Shown piece after piece: positions 46,666 through 55,018 of a stretch of DNA of 64,000 bases. Origin of the DNA: Mucilaginibacter gracilis. Lineage in GTDB: Bacteria > Bacteroidota > Bacteroidia > Sphingobacteriales > Sphingobacteriaceae. Both the position numbers and the translations under genes were made by a program. Location of the stretch: NCBI RefSeq assembly GCF_003633615.1, contig NZ_RBKU01000001.1, forward strand, positions 5,270,001-5,334,000, in the 5' to 3' direction. Below the pieces are notes generated by a model. It saw only the letters and a list, made by a program, of their open reading frames with translations, was not told the DNA's origin and did no database searches. The stretch's first letter is position 1, and the number at the start of each line of letters is the position of its first letter.

Positions 46666-47818
46666 ACCGTCGGCTATAGTAATAGGTGCAGGCATTGTGG
46701 GCTTGGCTACAGCAAGGGCCCTGGCTATTAAAGGGTACCAGGTTACCGTTTTTGAGCGTAATGAACGCAGTGTAGGTGCATCCATCAGAAACTTCGGAAT
46801 GATATGGCCTATAGGGCAACCAGAGGGAGAGCTGTACAACAGAGCCGTGCGCACACGTGCCGTATGGAAAGAGATTTGCCTGGAAGCAGGTATTTGGCAC
46901 AACGAGGTTGGCTCGCTCCATTTAGCCTATCATGATGATGAGTTGCAGGTAATGGCCGAGTACGTTACTCTAAACAAAGCAAACCGCAATTGTGATTTGC
47001 TAAACCCGGATGAGGTATTAAGTAAAACCGATGGAGTTAACACAAACGGCATGAAAGGTGCCTTATGGAGCCCAGCCGAGATGATTGTTGAAGCCCGCCA
47101 AGCCATAGCCCAGGTGGCGCAATACCTGGAACAAAAACACGAGGTAACCTTTAATTGGAACACCGTGGTTAACAACATAACCCACCCGGCGGTGTATGCC
47201 GGAAAGCAGCACTGGGAAGCAGATGAAATTTACGTTTGCAGCGGAGCTGATTTTGAAACCCTTTACCCCGAAGTTTTTGCCGAAATTGAAATTACCAAAT
47301 GCAAACTGCAAATGATGCGCTTTGAGGCGCAGCCGGATGGGTGGCGCATGGGCCCGTCGCTTTGCGGCGGCCTATCCATGATCCATTATACGGGCTTTCA
47401 ATCTGCGCCCTCTTTAAAAAAATTAAAAGAACGTTACCAGCAGCAATATGCCGAATATTTAAAGTGGGGTATCCACGTTATGGTATCACAAAACCATAAC
47501 GGCGAATTAACCATTGGCGATTCGCACGAATACGGGCTAACGCACGAGCCTTTTAATAAAGACTTTATTAACCGTATGATACTTGACTACCTGGACACCT
47601 TCACAGCATTTAAAAATCAACACATTATACAAAACTGGAACGGCGTTTATCCTAAAATGACGAACGGACAAACGGAGTTTGTTTTTAGTCCGGAAAGCGG
47701 CGTTACCATTATCAACGCCCTGGGCGGTGCCGGCATGACGCTGTCTTTCGGCCTCGCAGAAGAGATTATTGCCGGCGTGTACGAAATTAAAACCAGCCCA
47801 TTAGCAGCTACAAAATAA
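46658..47818 (+). CDS. TIGR03364-like FAD oxidoreductase (phosphonate-associated)
   Basis: A 386-residue flavoenzyme of the DAO/glycine-oxidase fold. The FAD-binding motif is VIGAGIVGLATARALA at residues 8-23, followed by VFERNERSVGASIRNFGMIWPIGQ. Near the C-terminus is INALGGAGMTLSFGLAEEI. The SIRNFGM and PEGELY features match the clade TIGR03364 (HpnW), which occurs with phosphonatase-like genes and is held to deaminate aminophosphonates such as 2-aminoethylphosphonate or N-methyl derivatives. It overlaps the membrane-protein gene and is 7 bp from the phosphatase gene. Confidence 0.85.
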   Translation: MNKPSAIVIGAGIVGLATARALAIKGYQVTVFERNERSVGASIRNFGMIWPIGQPEGELYNRAVRTRAVWKEICLEAGIWHNEVGSLHLAYHDDELQVMAEYVTLNKANRNCDLLNPDEVLSKTDGVNTNGMKGALWSPAEMIVEARQAIAQVAQYLEQKHEVTFNWNTVVNNITHPAVYAGKQHWEADEIYVCSGADFETLYPEVFAEIEITKCKLQMMRFEAQPDGWRMGPSLCGGLSMIHYTGFQSAPSLKKLKERYQQQYAEYLKWGIHVMVSQNHNGELTIGDSHEYGLTHEPFNKDFINRMILDYLDTFTAFKNQHIIQNWNGVYPKMTNGQTEFVFSPESGVTIINALGGAGMTLSFGLAEEIIAGVYEIKTSPLAATK

Positions 47819-47825
47819 TATTCTA

Positions 47826-48803
47826 ATGAAAAGAAGAGATTTTGTAAAAGGCACCGCATTAACAGCAATAGGTGCAAGTATGCTTAGCCCGCTCGAAGCT
47901 TTCGCGGATAGCAAACCGGTAACTCATCTGGAAAGTGAGGATGTTTCGCCGTTGGCCAGTCTTAATAATGGTTTCCCGATGAACTTTTTGGCTATAGGCG
48001 ATTGGGGCCGCAACGGCGAGTACCACCAGTTGGAAACAGCCAAACAAATGGGGCTTTGGGCAGCAAGCTATCCCAATGATTTTAACATATCTGTTGGCGA
48101 CAATTTTTATCCCAAAGGCGTAATCAGCGAGAATGATCCGTTATGGCATTATTCTTTTGAGAACGTGTACACGGCACATTCTTTACAGGGAGATTGGTTT
48201 CCGGTATTAGGAAACCACGACTATGGCTCGGACCCCGACGCGCAAATTAGGTACAGTAAGATAAGCAGGCGCTGGAACATGCCTGCACGTTATTATTCAA
48301 GAGAAGTTTCTCTAGGAAAGGGAAAAGGCAGCGTACTTTTTGTTATGCTTGACACAGACCCAATGCTTTTTGACGAAAAAGCAGATTATACCAACAAACA
48401 AATTGAATGGCTAAACAACACACTTCAACAGGCTTCGGCCGATGTTAAATGGAAAATTGCAGTGGGCCATCACCCCTATCATTCCGTTGGCCCGCGTATA
48501 GACAATTACGATACCTTAACGATGAGGAAAAAGCTCCCTTCCATATTTGAGCAACATAAGGTAGACGTTTACCTATCGGGCCACGAACACTCTTTACAGC
48601 ATTTAAAACCAGAGGGTTACACGCATCAGTTTATTTCGGGGGCCGGGTCCGAATTAACACCCGTAACCGCAGGTGTGTCTTACACCCGCTTTGCAGCTTC
48701 GGAAAACGGATTTATGTATTTTTCGATCGATTCGAACACCTTAAATGTAAAAGCAATCAATTTAGAAGGCAAGGTTTTATATCAAACGGCGATCAAAAAA
48801 TAG
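47826..48803 (+). CDS. Tat-exported purple acid phosphatase-like metallophosphoesterase
   Basis: A 325-residue calcineurin-type phosphoesterase. The N-terminus MKRRDFVKGTALTAIGASML has a twin-arginine motif, so it is probably exported folded. The metal motifs are in order: IGDWGR, VGDNFYP, LGNHDY, VGHHPYHS and SGHEHSLQ. The form is that of tartrate-resistant (ACP5-like) acid phosphatases. It would release phosphate from phosphomonoesters in the periplasm, in keeping with a phosphorus-acquisition locus. It ends with TAG. Two gene remnants follow before the PhnX-like gene. Confidence 0.9.
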   Translation: MKRRDFVKGTALTAIGASMLSPLEAFADSKPVTHLESEDVSPLASLNNGFPMNFLAIGDWGRNGEYHQLETAKQMGLWAASYPNDFNISVGDNFYPKGVISENDPLWHYSFENVYTAHSLQGDWFPVLGNHDYGSDPDAQIRYSKISRRWNMPARYYSREVSLGKGKGSVLFVMLDTDPMLFDEKADYTNKQIEWLNNTLQQASADVKWKIAVGHHPYHSVGPRIDNYDTLTMRKKLPSIFEQHKVDVYLSGHEHSLQHLKPEGYTHQFISGAGSELTPVTAGVSYTRFAASENGFMYFSIDSNTLNVKAINLEGKVLYQTAIKK

Positions 48804-48836
48804 CTGCAAAAAATAAAAATCTAAATGCCATAGTAA

Positions 48837-49096
48837 ACTTTGTTTCATGTTGCTACGCATCCCGATATTAAAAACGGCACCCATAAACCATTGCTACTTG
48901 TTAAACGGGCTAACATTTCCACAAAGAAAAAGCTACAGACTTTAACTACCAACGCATTTTTACCAAATTAGAAGACGAAACCTACAGTTTTAGCGCAGGA
49001 AATTCTGTACTATTTGATGGCCGCATACCGCATAAACCACAAAATACCGGTACAACCAATGCCACCATGATTATCGTTTATTTTTTTGAAAGCTAA
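48837..49096 (+). pseudogene. Frameshifted C-terminal remnant, possibly a PhyH-like dioxygenase
   Basis: One frame reads FHVATHPDIKNGTHKPLLLV; after a shift near 48910-48935 another reads IFTKLEDETYSFSAGNSVLF and then DGRIPHKPQNTG up to a stop at 49094-49096. The pattern (NG, SHK-like; VLFDGR-x-PH) resembles the C-terminal half of phytanoyl-CoA-type 2-oxoglutarate dioxygenases, which include the phosphonate enzymes PhnY and TmpA. No start or N-terminal half is present. The family call is tentative. Confidence 0.35.
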
Positions 49097-49157
49097 ACGA
49101 CTGTAGCTATTTAATAACATAAATTTAACATACTTTAAACACTACAATTGTAAACAT

Positions 49158-49176
49158 TGTTTAATTTAACTAAACA
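49158..49176. promoter_or_regulatory. Palindrome TGTTTA-N7-TAAACA, site 2, candidate operator
   Basis: TGTTTAATTTAACTAAACA has the same half-sites and spacing as the dyad at 45294-45312 and extends by two more symmetrical base pairs on each side. It lies 142 bases before the PhnX-like gene. Confidence 0.5.
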
Positions 49177-49189
49177 ATATTTACAGGGT

Positions 49190-49288
49190 AATTTGGTTGA
49201 AAAGGAAAATACAATCGATAAAATTGACCATGCCTTTAAGTTTGCCAGTGAGCGTAAAGTTGTAAGAGCAGGCATTAAAATAAGTTAA
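49190..49288 (+). pseudogene. Remnant of a zinc alcohol dehydrogenase C-terminus
   Basis: A frame of 32 codons ends at TAA 49286-49288 and reads NTIDKIDHAFKFASERKVVR followed by AGIKIS. This matches the last helix and strand of zinc-type alcohol dehydrogenases (pattern I-N-x-AF-x-x-A-x-x-G-K-x-x-R-x-x-I). A clade of such dehydrogenases (TIGR03366) travels with phosphonate genes. Nothing of the catalytic domain remains. The short length makes the call tentative. Confidence 0.3.
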
Positions 49289-49317
49289 TATTTTTTACAA
49301 AAATCATATAAAAACAA

Positions 49318-50001
49318 ATGAATAACATCAAAATGGTTGTTTTCGACATGGCAGGAACCACTGTTAACGAAAACAATGTAGTTTATAAAACGCTTAGGAA
49401 AGCCATTAACGAGGCCGGCTTTAATTTTACTTTAGATGAGGTACTTGCGCAGGGTGCAGGTAAAGAAAAATTGCAGGCTATTAAAAGTGTTTTAAATGTA
49501 TATGCTAACAATACTGATGATGCTTTGGCCAATAGCATCTACCAAAACTTTATTGTTCAACTGGCCGATGCTTATGCAAAAATAGAAATTTTTGAGCAGG
49601 CTAATGCCAGCCAACTATTTGCAGCATTAAAAAAAAGAGGTATCCTGGTGGTGTTAAATACAGGGTATAACCGCCAAACTGCCTTATCATTAATATCAAA
49701 ATTGGGTTGGCAAACCGGAGTTGATTTTGATGGATTAGTTACGGCTACCGATGTAAGCAAAAACCGGCCAAACCCGGATATGATATGGCATGCCATGCAA
49801 CAGTTTAACATAACAGATGCTAAAACTGTTGCCAAAGTGGGCGATTCTATTATTGACATTGAAGAAGGGAAAAATGCTGGCTGTGGGCTTAATATTGGCA
49901 TTACAAGCGGCGCACACACTTCGCAACAATTGCAAACTGCCAATCCATATAAAGTAATTGATAATTTAATAGAACTGTTAGCCGTGCTAGACAATCAATA
50001 A
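49318..50001 (+). CDS. PhnX-like phosphonatase-family HAD hydrolase (TIGR03351-like)
   Basis: A 227-residue HAD hydrolase with a small helical cap. Motif I is VVFDMAGTTV with nucleophile D10; DMAGT is the phosphonatase form. The cap contains QGAGKEKLQAI with K49 and K51, at the place where PhnX has its Schiff-base lysine. Motif II is LNTGYNR, motif III the Lys in KNRPNPDM, and motif IV VGDSIIDIEEGKNAG. It probably cleaves the C-P bond of phosphonoacetaldehyde or a close analogue made by the FAD enzyme. The clade is syntenic with TIGR03364 enzymes elsewhere. Whether either lysine is catalytic cannot be told here. Confidence 0.85.
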   Translation: MNNIKMVVFDMAGTTVNENNVVYKTLRKAINEAGFNFTLDEVLAQGAGKEKLQAIKSVLNVYANNTDDALANSIYQNFIVQLADAYAKIEIFEQANASQLFAALKKRGILVVLNTGYNRQTALSLISKLGWQTGVDFDGLVTATDVSKNRPNPDMIWHAMQQFNITDAKTVAKVGDSIIDIEEGKNAGCGLNIGITSGAHTSQQLQTANPYKVIDNLIELLAVLDNQ

Positions 50002-50402
50002 TGTTTTTTTGTTTACCCATCCAAGTACACAATAGTTTAAGTTGATGGTTACAATTACTAAGGTGCCACCCGTAAAAACAACAAAAAGTAAAGCAAAATT
50101 TGTGCATGTTTAATACACCAAACCTCAATTAAAAAATCAAGCAAAACAAGCCCATTTTACCTTGTGTGGTTTGTTTGATTAAGGCATTCTTAAATTTAGG
50201 GAAGATACTTTCACCCTCCTTGTATGTTAACTCAAGCAAATAATACATCTCATTAAATTAACATAACGCGCCTGTTTTCGGCAATAACCAAGCAAAAAAT
50301 AAACCCAATGTTACTATTAAGTTACCAATTTTAACAGCGGTAAAAAACTCAGATTTGCTTCAGATTTCGAGTTGTCTATTTGCGGAAACTTAGGTCTAAA
50401 AC
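50002..50402. other. Intergenic region between PhnX-like and TonB receptor genes
   Basis: AT-rich, with no gene seen. A bulged hairpin lies at 50135-50180. TGTTTA at 50108 is followed by a degraded right half-site (CAAACC), possibly a weak third copy of the locus palindrome. Confidence 0.4.
50135..50180 (+). terminator. Bulged hairpin downstream of the PhnX-like gene
   Basis: AATCAAGCAAAACAAG pairs with CTTGTGTGGTTTGTTTGATT with one bulge and two mismatches around a 10-base loop. It is a possible terminator 134 bases after the stop; there is no clear U-tract. Confidence 0.3.
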
Positions 50403-53189
50403 ATGAAGTACAACTACTCATTCTTAAAATTAACATTGCTTTTTTTCCTGGTCGCATCGTCGTTTTTAGCCCATGCGCAAACCATAAAAGGCAAGGTAAC
50501 TGATGCTGAAACCAGGGAACCCATGGTGGGTACCACTGTGGTATTAAAGGAAACCGGTAAAAGCCAATATGTAAGGCTCGACGGTTATTTCACATTTAAA
50601 AATCTTAAACCTGGCGAATACAATTTGGAATTTCGTTTTGTTTCTTACAAAACCAGGCAGGTACAGGTAAAGGTAGCTGATGCCCAAATTACAACGTTAA
50701 ACGTTGTTATGGAGCCGGTAACAAACCAGTTGAACTCGGTATCAGTTGTAGATAACGGGTCATCTAATGATAAACGGTCCAGAACGATAGAAAAAAATTC
50801 AAACCAATTAGTAAACGTTGTTTCGGCACGAAACATAGAGCTATCGCCAGATATTACGGTGGCTAATGTGATGCAACGCGTATCAGGTGTTACTATCGAG
50901 CGAAGCAATTCGGGCGAAGGCCGTTACCCTATCATCCGCGGTATGGATAAACGGTATATTAATACACTTGTTAATGGCATCAAAATTTCCAGCCCCGACA
51001 ATAAGAGCCGCTTTATCCCACTTGATCTTTTCCCTGCCGAGTTATTAGAACGCTTAGAAGTAAGCAAAACGCTATTACCTTCAATGGAAGGTGATGCCAT
51101 TGGCGGTACCATTAACCTTGTGATGAAAGATGCGCCCTCTAAAACCTTGCTGCAGGTTAACGCTGCCGCAGGTTATAATGCAATTTTCGCAGGGCGAAAC
51201 TTCGAACAGTTTGACCACTCATCAATCAGCAAAGCAGCGCCAAGCGAGGTTAACGGAAACAGCTACGCTGCCGTCCCTACTGATTTTCCTAATCGGAATT
51301 TACATTTTTCTAATAAAACCAACCCTATCAATACTAACTTTGGCTTTACCTTCGGCGATCGTTTTTTTAAAGACAAAAAGCTTGGTTTTATAATTTCAAC
51401 CAGCTACCAGGATAACTTTACCGGTAACAACTCTACTTATTATTTGCCCGCCGCACAGCCTAACGTAAATAACGTACCCAACTTTACCGATTTGGAGGCA
51501 CGTACCTATTCAACCGAAAGCCGCAGAATTGGCGTGAATAATAAGTTTGACTATAAATTTAACAACAAAAACAAAATATCGTTAGTGAATGTATTTGTAA
51601 GGCTTGATGATTATCAAACCAGAAAAATAAGCGATACTATCGCATTAAATTCACTTATCGATGCCTTATCAAGAAGCAAGTGGCAGTACCAAACTATCTA
51701 CAATTCATCATTACAGGGTATTCACCAACTCTCTGATGGTTTGAAGTTTGATTGGTCGTTAGATTATTCACAGGCTAATAACCACACCCCAGATCAAGCT
51801 GAATTTTCACATGAGTACCAAATTGTTGCTTCAACTGGTAGTACAGATAAATTGCAAAGCATGAGCCGCATTTGGTCGCACAACGGAGATGTTGACTACT
51901 CTGCCTATTTTAATTTAACTGATAACTTTAAATTGTTAAACCGCAAGTTTGAGTTAAAATTTGGCGGTATGGAAAGAAATAAAACCCGTACCAGCTATTA
52001 TAATTCATACAGCTTAACGCCCACGGTAGTTGGTGCCGTTTATACCAATATTGATAACGCAAGCTTTACATTTAAAAATACAGGCGCATCATTATTTAGC
52101 CCCGACGGTAACAATTACACCTTTATAGAAAACGTAGGTGCCGGATATGCCCAGGGCAAATGGGAACTTACCGATAAGTTAGAAGCACTGGGTGGTTTAC
52201 GCATTGAGTACACCAAACAAAACTACGATACGCAATTATCAAACTCGGTGCCGGCAAGCTCAGGTATAATTAACTATACCGATTTTTTACCGAGCGGTGT
52301 GTTAAATTACAAAATAAAAGAAAACGAAGATATTAAGTTATCATACTACAAAGCCCTGGCACGCCCAGCCTTTGCCGAATTAATACCCGACGGCCAGCCT
52401 GGCGAAGTTTACAAAGAGCAGGGTAACCCACTTACCCTAAACCATACAACGGCCGATAATATTGACTTGAGATATGAGCTGTTCCCGAAAAACGCCGATG
52501 AAATATTGATTGGTGCGTTTTACAAAAAAATTCACAATCCAATTGAATATGCCTTACTTAACCCGAACGATCCGAGGCTGGCACAAAACACCGGGGGTAC
52601 TTCGGCTATTTTAGCACCGGTAAATAATGCCAGTGCCACCAATTACGGTTTTGAAGCCGTGTTTACTAAATATTTTGGCCCCTTTGGCGTAGTTGCAAAC
52701 TACACGTATACCAAATCGCAAACCACCACTTCAAAATATTATGTTTACCGAAGCGACGCGGGTATCATTACCGTTAGATCACAAGACGAAACCACTCCCC
52801 TACAAGGCCAATCAGACCATATCGGCAACCTGGCATTAATATACAAGAACCAAAAATTAGGCGTAAATGTACAAGGTGCCTTTGTATACACAGGCCAGCG
52901 TATAGCCTTTGTTAACCCGGCTTACGGCCTTGATTATTGGCAGGCCCCAACCGAGCAGCTCGACTTTTCTATCGAAAAAACAGTAGGCAAACACTTTTCT
53001 ATCTATGGAAAAGCTAACAACTTAACAAATACACCTTATGTGTTAGAGTTGCACCAGTCGTACAACAACTACCTGGCAGCTCCAGGTGGAAGGCCGCTTG
53101 CCTTGCAAACCGATGCAAACAAGGTAATTACAGTTCAAAAAGACAATTTTAAAACAAGCTACCTATTCGGTATGCGCTATAAATTTTAA
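50403..53189 (+). CDS. TonB-dependent receptor with regulatory-like N-domain
   Basis: A 928-residue outer-membrane receptor. A signal peptide ends SFLAHAQ. A carboxypeptidase-like domain (about 26-105) is followed by a plug with ANVMQRVSGVTIERSNSGEG and YPIIRGMDKRYINTLVNGI, then a barrel ending with YLFGMRYKF. It is of the non-SusC type, and its partner, 5 bp downstream, is a beta-helix lipoprotein and not a SusD. Context suggests uptake of phosphonate-bearing molecules such as phosphonoglycans, phosphonolipids or metal complexes. The substrate is inferred. Confidence 0.9.
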   Translation: MKYNYSFLKLTLLFFLVASSFLAHAQTIKGKVTDAETREPMVGTTVVLKETGKSQYVRLDGYFTFKNLKPGEYNLEFRFVSYKTRQVQVKVADAQITTLNVVMEPVTNQLNSVSVVDNGSSNDKRSRTIEKNSNQLVNVVSARNIELSPDITVANVMQRVSGVTIERSNSGEGRYPIIRGMDKRYINTLVNGIKISSPDNKSRFIPLDLFPAELLERLEVSKTLLPSMEGDAIGGTINLVMKDAPSKTLLQVNAAAGYNAIFAGRNFEQFDHSSISKAAPSEVNGNSYAAVPTDFPNRNLHFSNKTNPINTNFGFTFGDRFFKDKKLGFIISTSYQDNFTGNNSTYYLPAAQPNVNNVPNFTDLEARTYSTESRRIGVNNKFDYKFNNKNKISLVNVFVRLDDYQTRKISDTIALNSLIDALSRSKWQYQTIYNSSLQGIHQLSDGLKFDWSLDYSQANNHTPDQAEFSHEYQIVASTGSTDKLQSMSRIWSHNGDVDYSAYFNLTDNFKLLNRKFELKFGGMERNKTRTSYYNSYSLTPTVVGAVYTNIDNASFTFKNTGASLFSPDGNNYTFIENVGAGYAQGKWELTDKLEALGGLRIEYTKQNYDTQLSNSVPASSGIINYTDFLPSGVLNYKIKENEDIKLSYYKALARPAFAELIPDGQPGEVYKEQGNPLTLNHTTADNIDLRYELFPKNADEILIGAFYKKIHNPIEYALLNPNDPRLAQNTGGTSAILAPVNNASATNYGFEAVFTKYFGPFGVVANYTYTKSQTTTSKYYVYRSDAGIITVRSQDETTPLQGQSDHIGNLALIYKNQKLGVNVQGAFVYTGQRIAFVNPAYGLDYWQAPTEQLDFSIEKTVGKHFSIYGKANNLTNTPYVLELHQSYNNYLAAPGGRPLALQTDANKVITVQKDNFKTSYLFGMRYKF

Positions 53190-53194
53190 GCATT

Positions 53195-54622
53195 ATGAAA
53201 AGGACACTTTATATACTTACGGCCCTGTTAATGGCCACATCTGTTTTGTATTCCTGTAAAAAAATAGCAGATTACAAAAATTTATCAACTGCCGTAGTAC
53301 CGGTAGTGTCGCCTATAAGCGAGGTAGGCTGTTTAACGCCTATAGGCACAGCTACATCTGTTGCATTAAACGGAACTATGCTTGCAGGTAAAACTTATAA
53401 CGTTTGCGGCAACGTGCTTGTGGGGGCAAAAGATACCTTAGTTATTCAGCCTGGTGTTACCATTAACTTTAAAGGTAACTACGGTGTGGGTGTACACGGT
53501 ACATTAATTAGTTTAGGAACCAAAGAAGCACCAATTTATTTTACCCATTTAGGAACGGTTAAAACCGATCAAATTGGGAATAACGCGGGTGTTGATTCTG
53601 CCTATATAGGCAAATGGACAGGCATTATTGGTGCTGCCGATTGTAACAAGATCATTTTAAAATGGACCCACATCGAATTTGCCGGGGCCGCTACAAGCGG
53701 TGATATTAAAGTTTTATCGGGAAGCCCATACCCGCTTTATTTTCAAAACCCTAATGGCGCTGTTGTAATGGAAGATTCGTGGATTTATGGTAGCGTTGAT
53801 GATGCCGTGCGTACCGTGGGCGGCAAACTCGAATTTTTCCGTAACACTTTTGAAAAATGCGGATATACCGGCGGCGAGGCATTGAATGCCAAAGCCGGAA
53901 CCATAGGCGATTTTGCTTATAACCTTTGTATCGGTATAGCAACCAATGGGCCAAAAAACTCCAACATATCGGCAGCTCCCGGTGTACCGGGATCAAACAT
54001 CCGCATGTATAACAACACCATTGTTAATTGCGGTTACCGCCGGATAGCTGCCGGACGCGGCGGATCATTAAATTTTGAGCAAGGTGCTGCGGGTAACGCT
54101 TATAATAACATTATTGTAAACTGTAAATTCGGTTTACGCATTGTTCAATACCCTATAGCAGATACCGCCAACATCCGTTACGGTTATAACTATAGCTATG
54201 CCGATTCGGCATCGGTTGCTAATCAAATTTATCCATCGCAGGCCATAAGTACAGCCATCACCAGTGCTATGCCAACAGATGTTCCGTTACCTTCAACATT
54301 TTTACCTTCTGGTTGGATGCCGGGCAATACCTACACAGCTACCCCTGCAATTATAGGTGCCAACAACCCGCAATTTATTAATGGCCCCGTACCACTGCCT
54401 GCCGGTGCAAAACTACGAGACATTGTTACGGTGGGAAGTTATAATTTCAATTTGAAACTTACTTCGCCTTACGTAGGCAAAGGGTATACCAGCTTTATGC
54501 CTTACGGGCTTGAAAAAGGCACAGTACCTGTGGATGCCAAATATGGCGTAACGGAGTATACGTTACCGGGTAAGGATATTGGTGCCTATCAAACCAACGG
54601 CACGGGTAACCAGCATTTTTAA
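53195..54622 (+). CDS. Beta-helix surface lipoprotein, partner of the TonB receptor
   Basis: A 475-residue lipoprotein with signal ending SVLYSCKKI. The middle (about 70-330) looks like a right-handed parallel beta-helix with repeats such as LVIQPGVTINFKGNYGVGVH, IEFAGAATSGDIKV and MYNNTIVNCGYRR. No lyase or hydrolase motif was recognised. It follows the TonB receptor by 5 bp and probably sits on the cell surface as its substrate-binding partner. Function is unknown; similar receptor plus beta-helix lipoprotein pairs occur widely in Bacteroidota. Confidence 0.8.
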   Translation: MKRTLYILTALLMATSVLYSCKKIADYKNLSTAVVPVVSPISEVGCLTPIGTATSVALNGTMLAGKTYNVCGNVLVGAKDTLVIQPGVTINFKGNYGVGVHGTLISLGTKEAPIYFTHLGTVKTDQIGNNAGVDSAYIGKWTGIIGAADCNKIILKWTHIEFAGAATSGDIKVLSGSPYPLYFQNPNGAVVMEDSWIYGSVDDAVRTVGGKLEFFRNTFEKCGYTGGEALNAKAGTIGDFAYNLCIGIATNGPKNSNISAAPGVPGSNIRMYNNTIVNCGYRRIAAGRGGSLNFEQGAAGNAYNNIIVNCKFGLRIVQYPIADTANIRYGYNYSYADSASVANQIYPSQAISTAITSAMPTDVPLPSTFLPSGWMPGNTYTATPAIIGANNPQFINGPVPLPAGAKLRDIVTVGSYNFNLKLTSPYVGKGYTSFMPYGLEKGTVPVDAKYGVTEYTLPGKDIGAYQTNGTGNQHF

Positions 54623-54629
54623 GATATTA

Positions 54630-54659
54630 AAACTATCCTAAATAAAGCTTAGATAGTTT
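54630..54659 (+). terminator. Hairpin just after the beta-helix lipoprotein gene
   Basis: AAACTATCCTAA pairs with TTAGATAGTTT with one bulged C. It starts 7 bases after the stop codon. There is no U-tract, so it may protect the mRNA end more than terminate. Confidence 0.35.
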
Positions 54660-54784
54660 GGCCGCGAGCCATGGGCAACAATGCTTAAATTGCTATGGAA
54701 TTGCAACTATACCGATGCATGGTGGATGGATCAACAAATAGCAACTGATGGCGCGGTTTAAGGTTGTTTAAATTAGCTTACCTT

Positions 54785-54838
54785 AATTGTGTATAAACAT
54801 AACAACTTAGCGTTGCTATGTTTATACACAATTTTTTA
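54785..54838 (+). terminator. Strong rho-independent terminator
   Basis: A 22-position stem with one mismatch (AATTGTGTATAAACATAACAAC against its complement at 54812-54833), loop TTAGC, then TTTT. It ends the TonB receptor operon. The AT-rich left flank might allow it to work in the other direction too. Confidence 0.75.
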
Positions 54839-55018
54839 GTTTAAGCTGTATACAACGCTCAACCTGGCACTTACGCCAAATTAGTATTGGTGACAAATAA
54901 ATTGAATTATTTAAGCATTACCTAAACAATGCAAAAAAGCAATTTGCCCATCTCAGGCTTATCTATTTGGTGTAGTCTATAAAATATATCTGGCAACGTT
55001 TTTATCATACTAAGCAAT
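54839..55018. other. Gap between the terminator and the PepSY gene end
   Basis: The gap from 54623 to 55018 holds the two hairpins above and otherwise AT-rich DNA with no gene seen. Confidence 0.4.
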
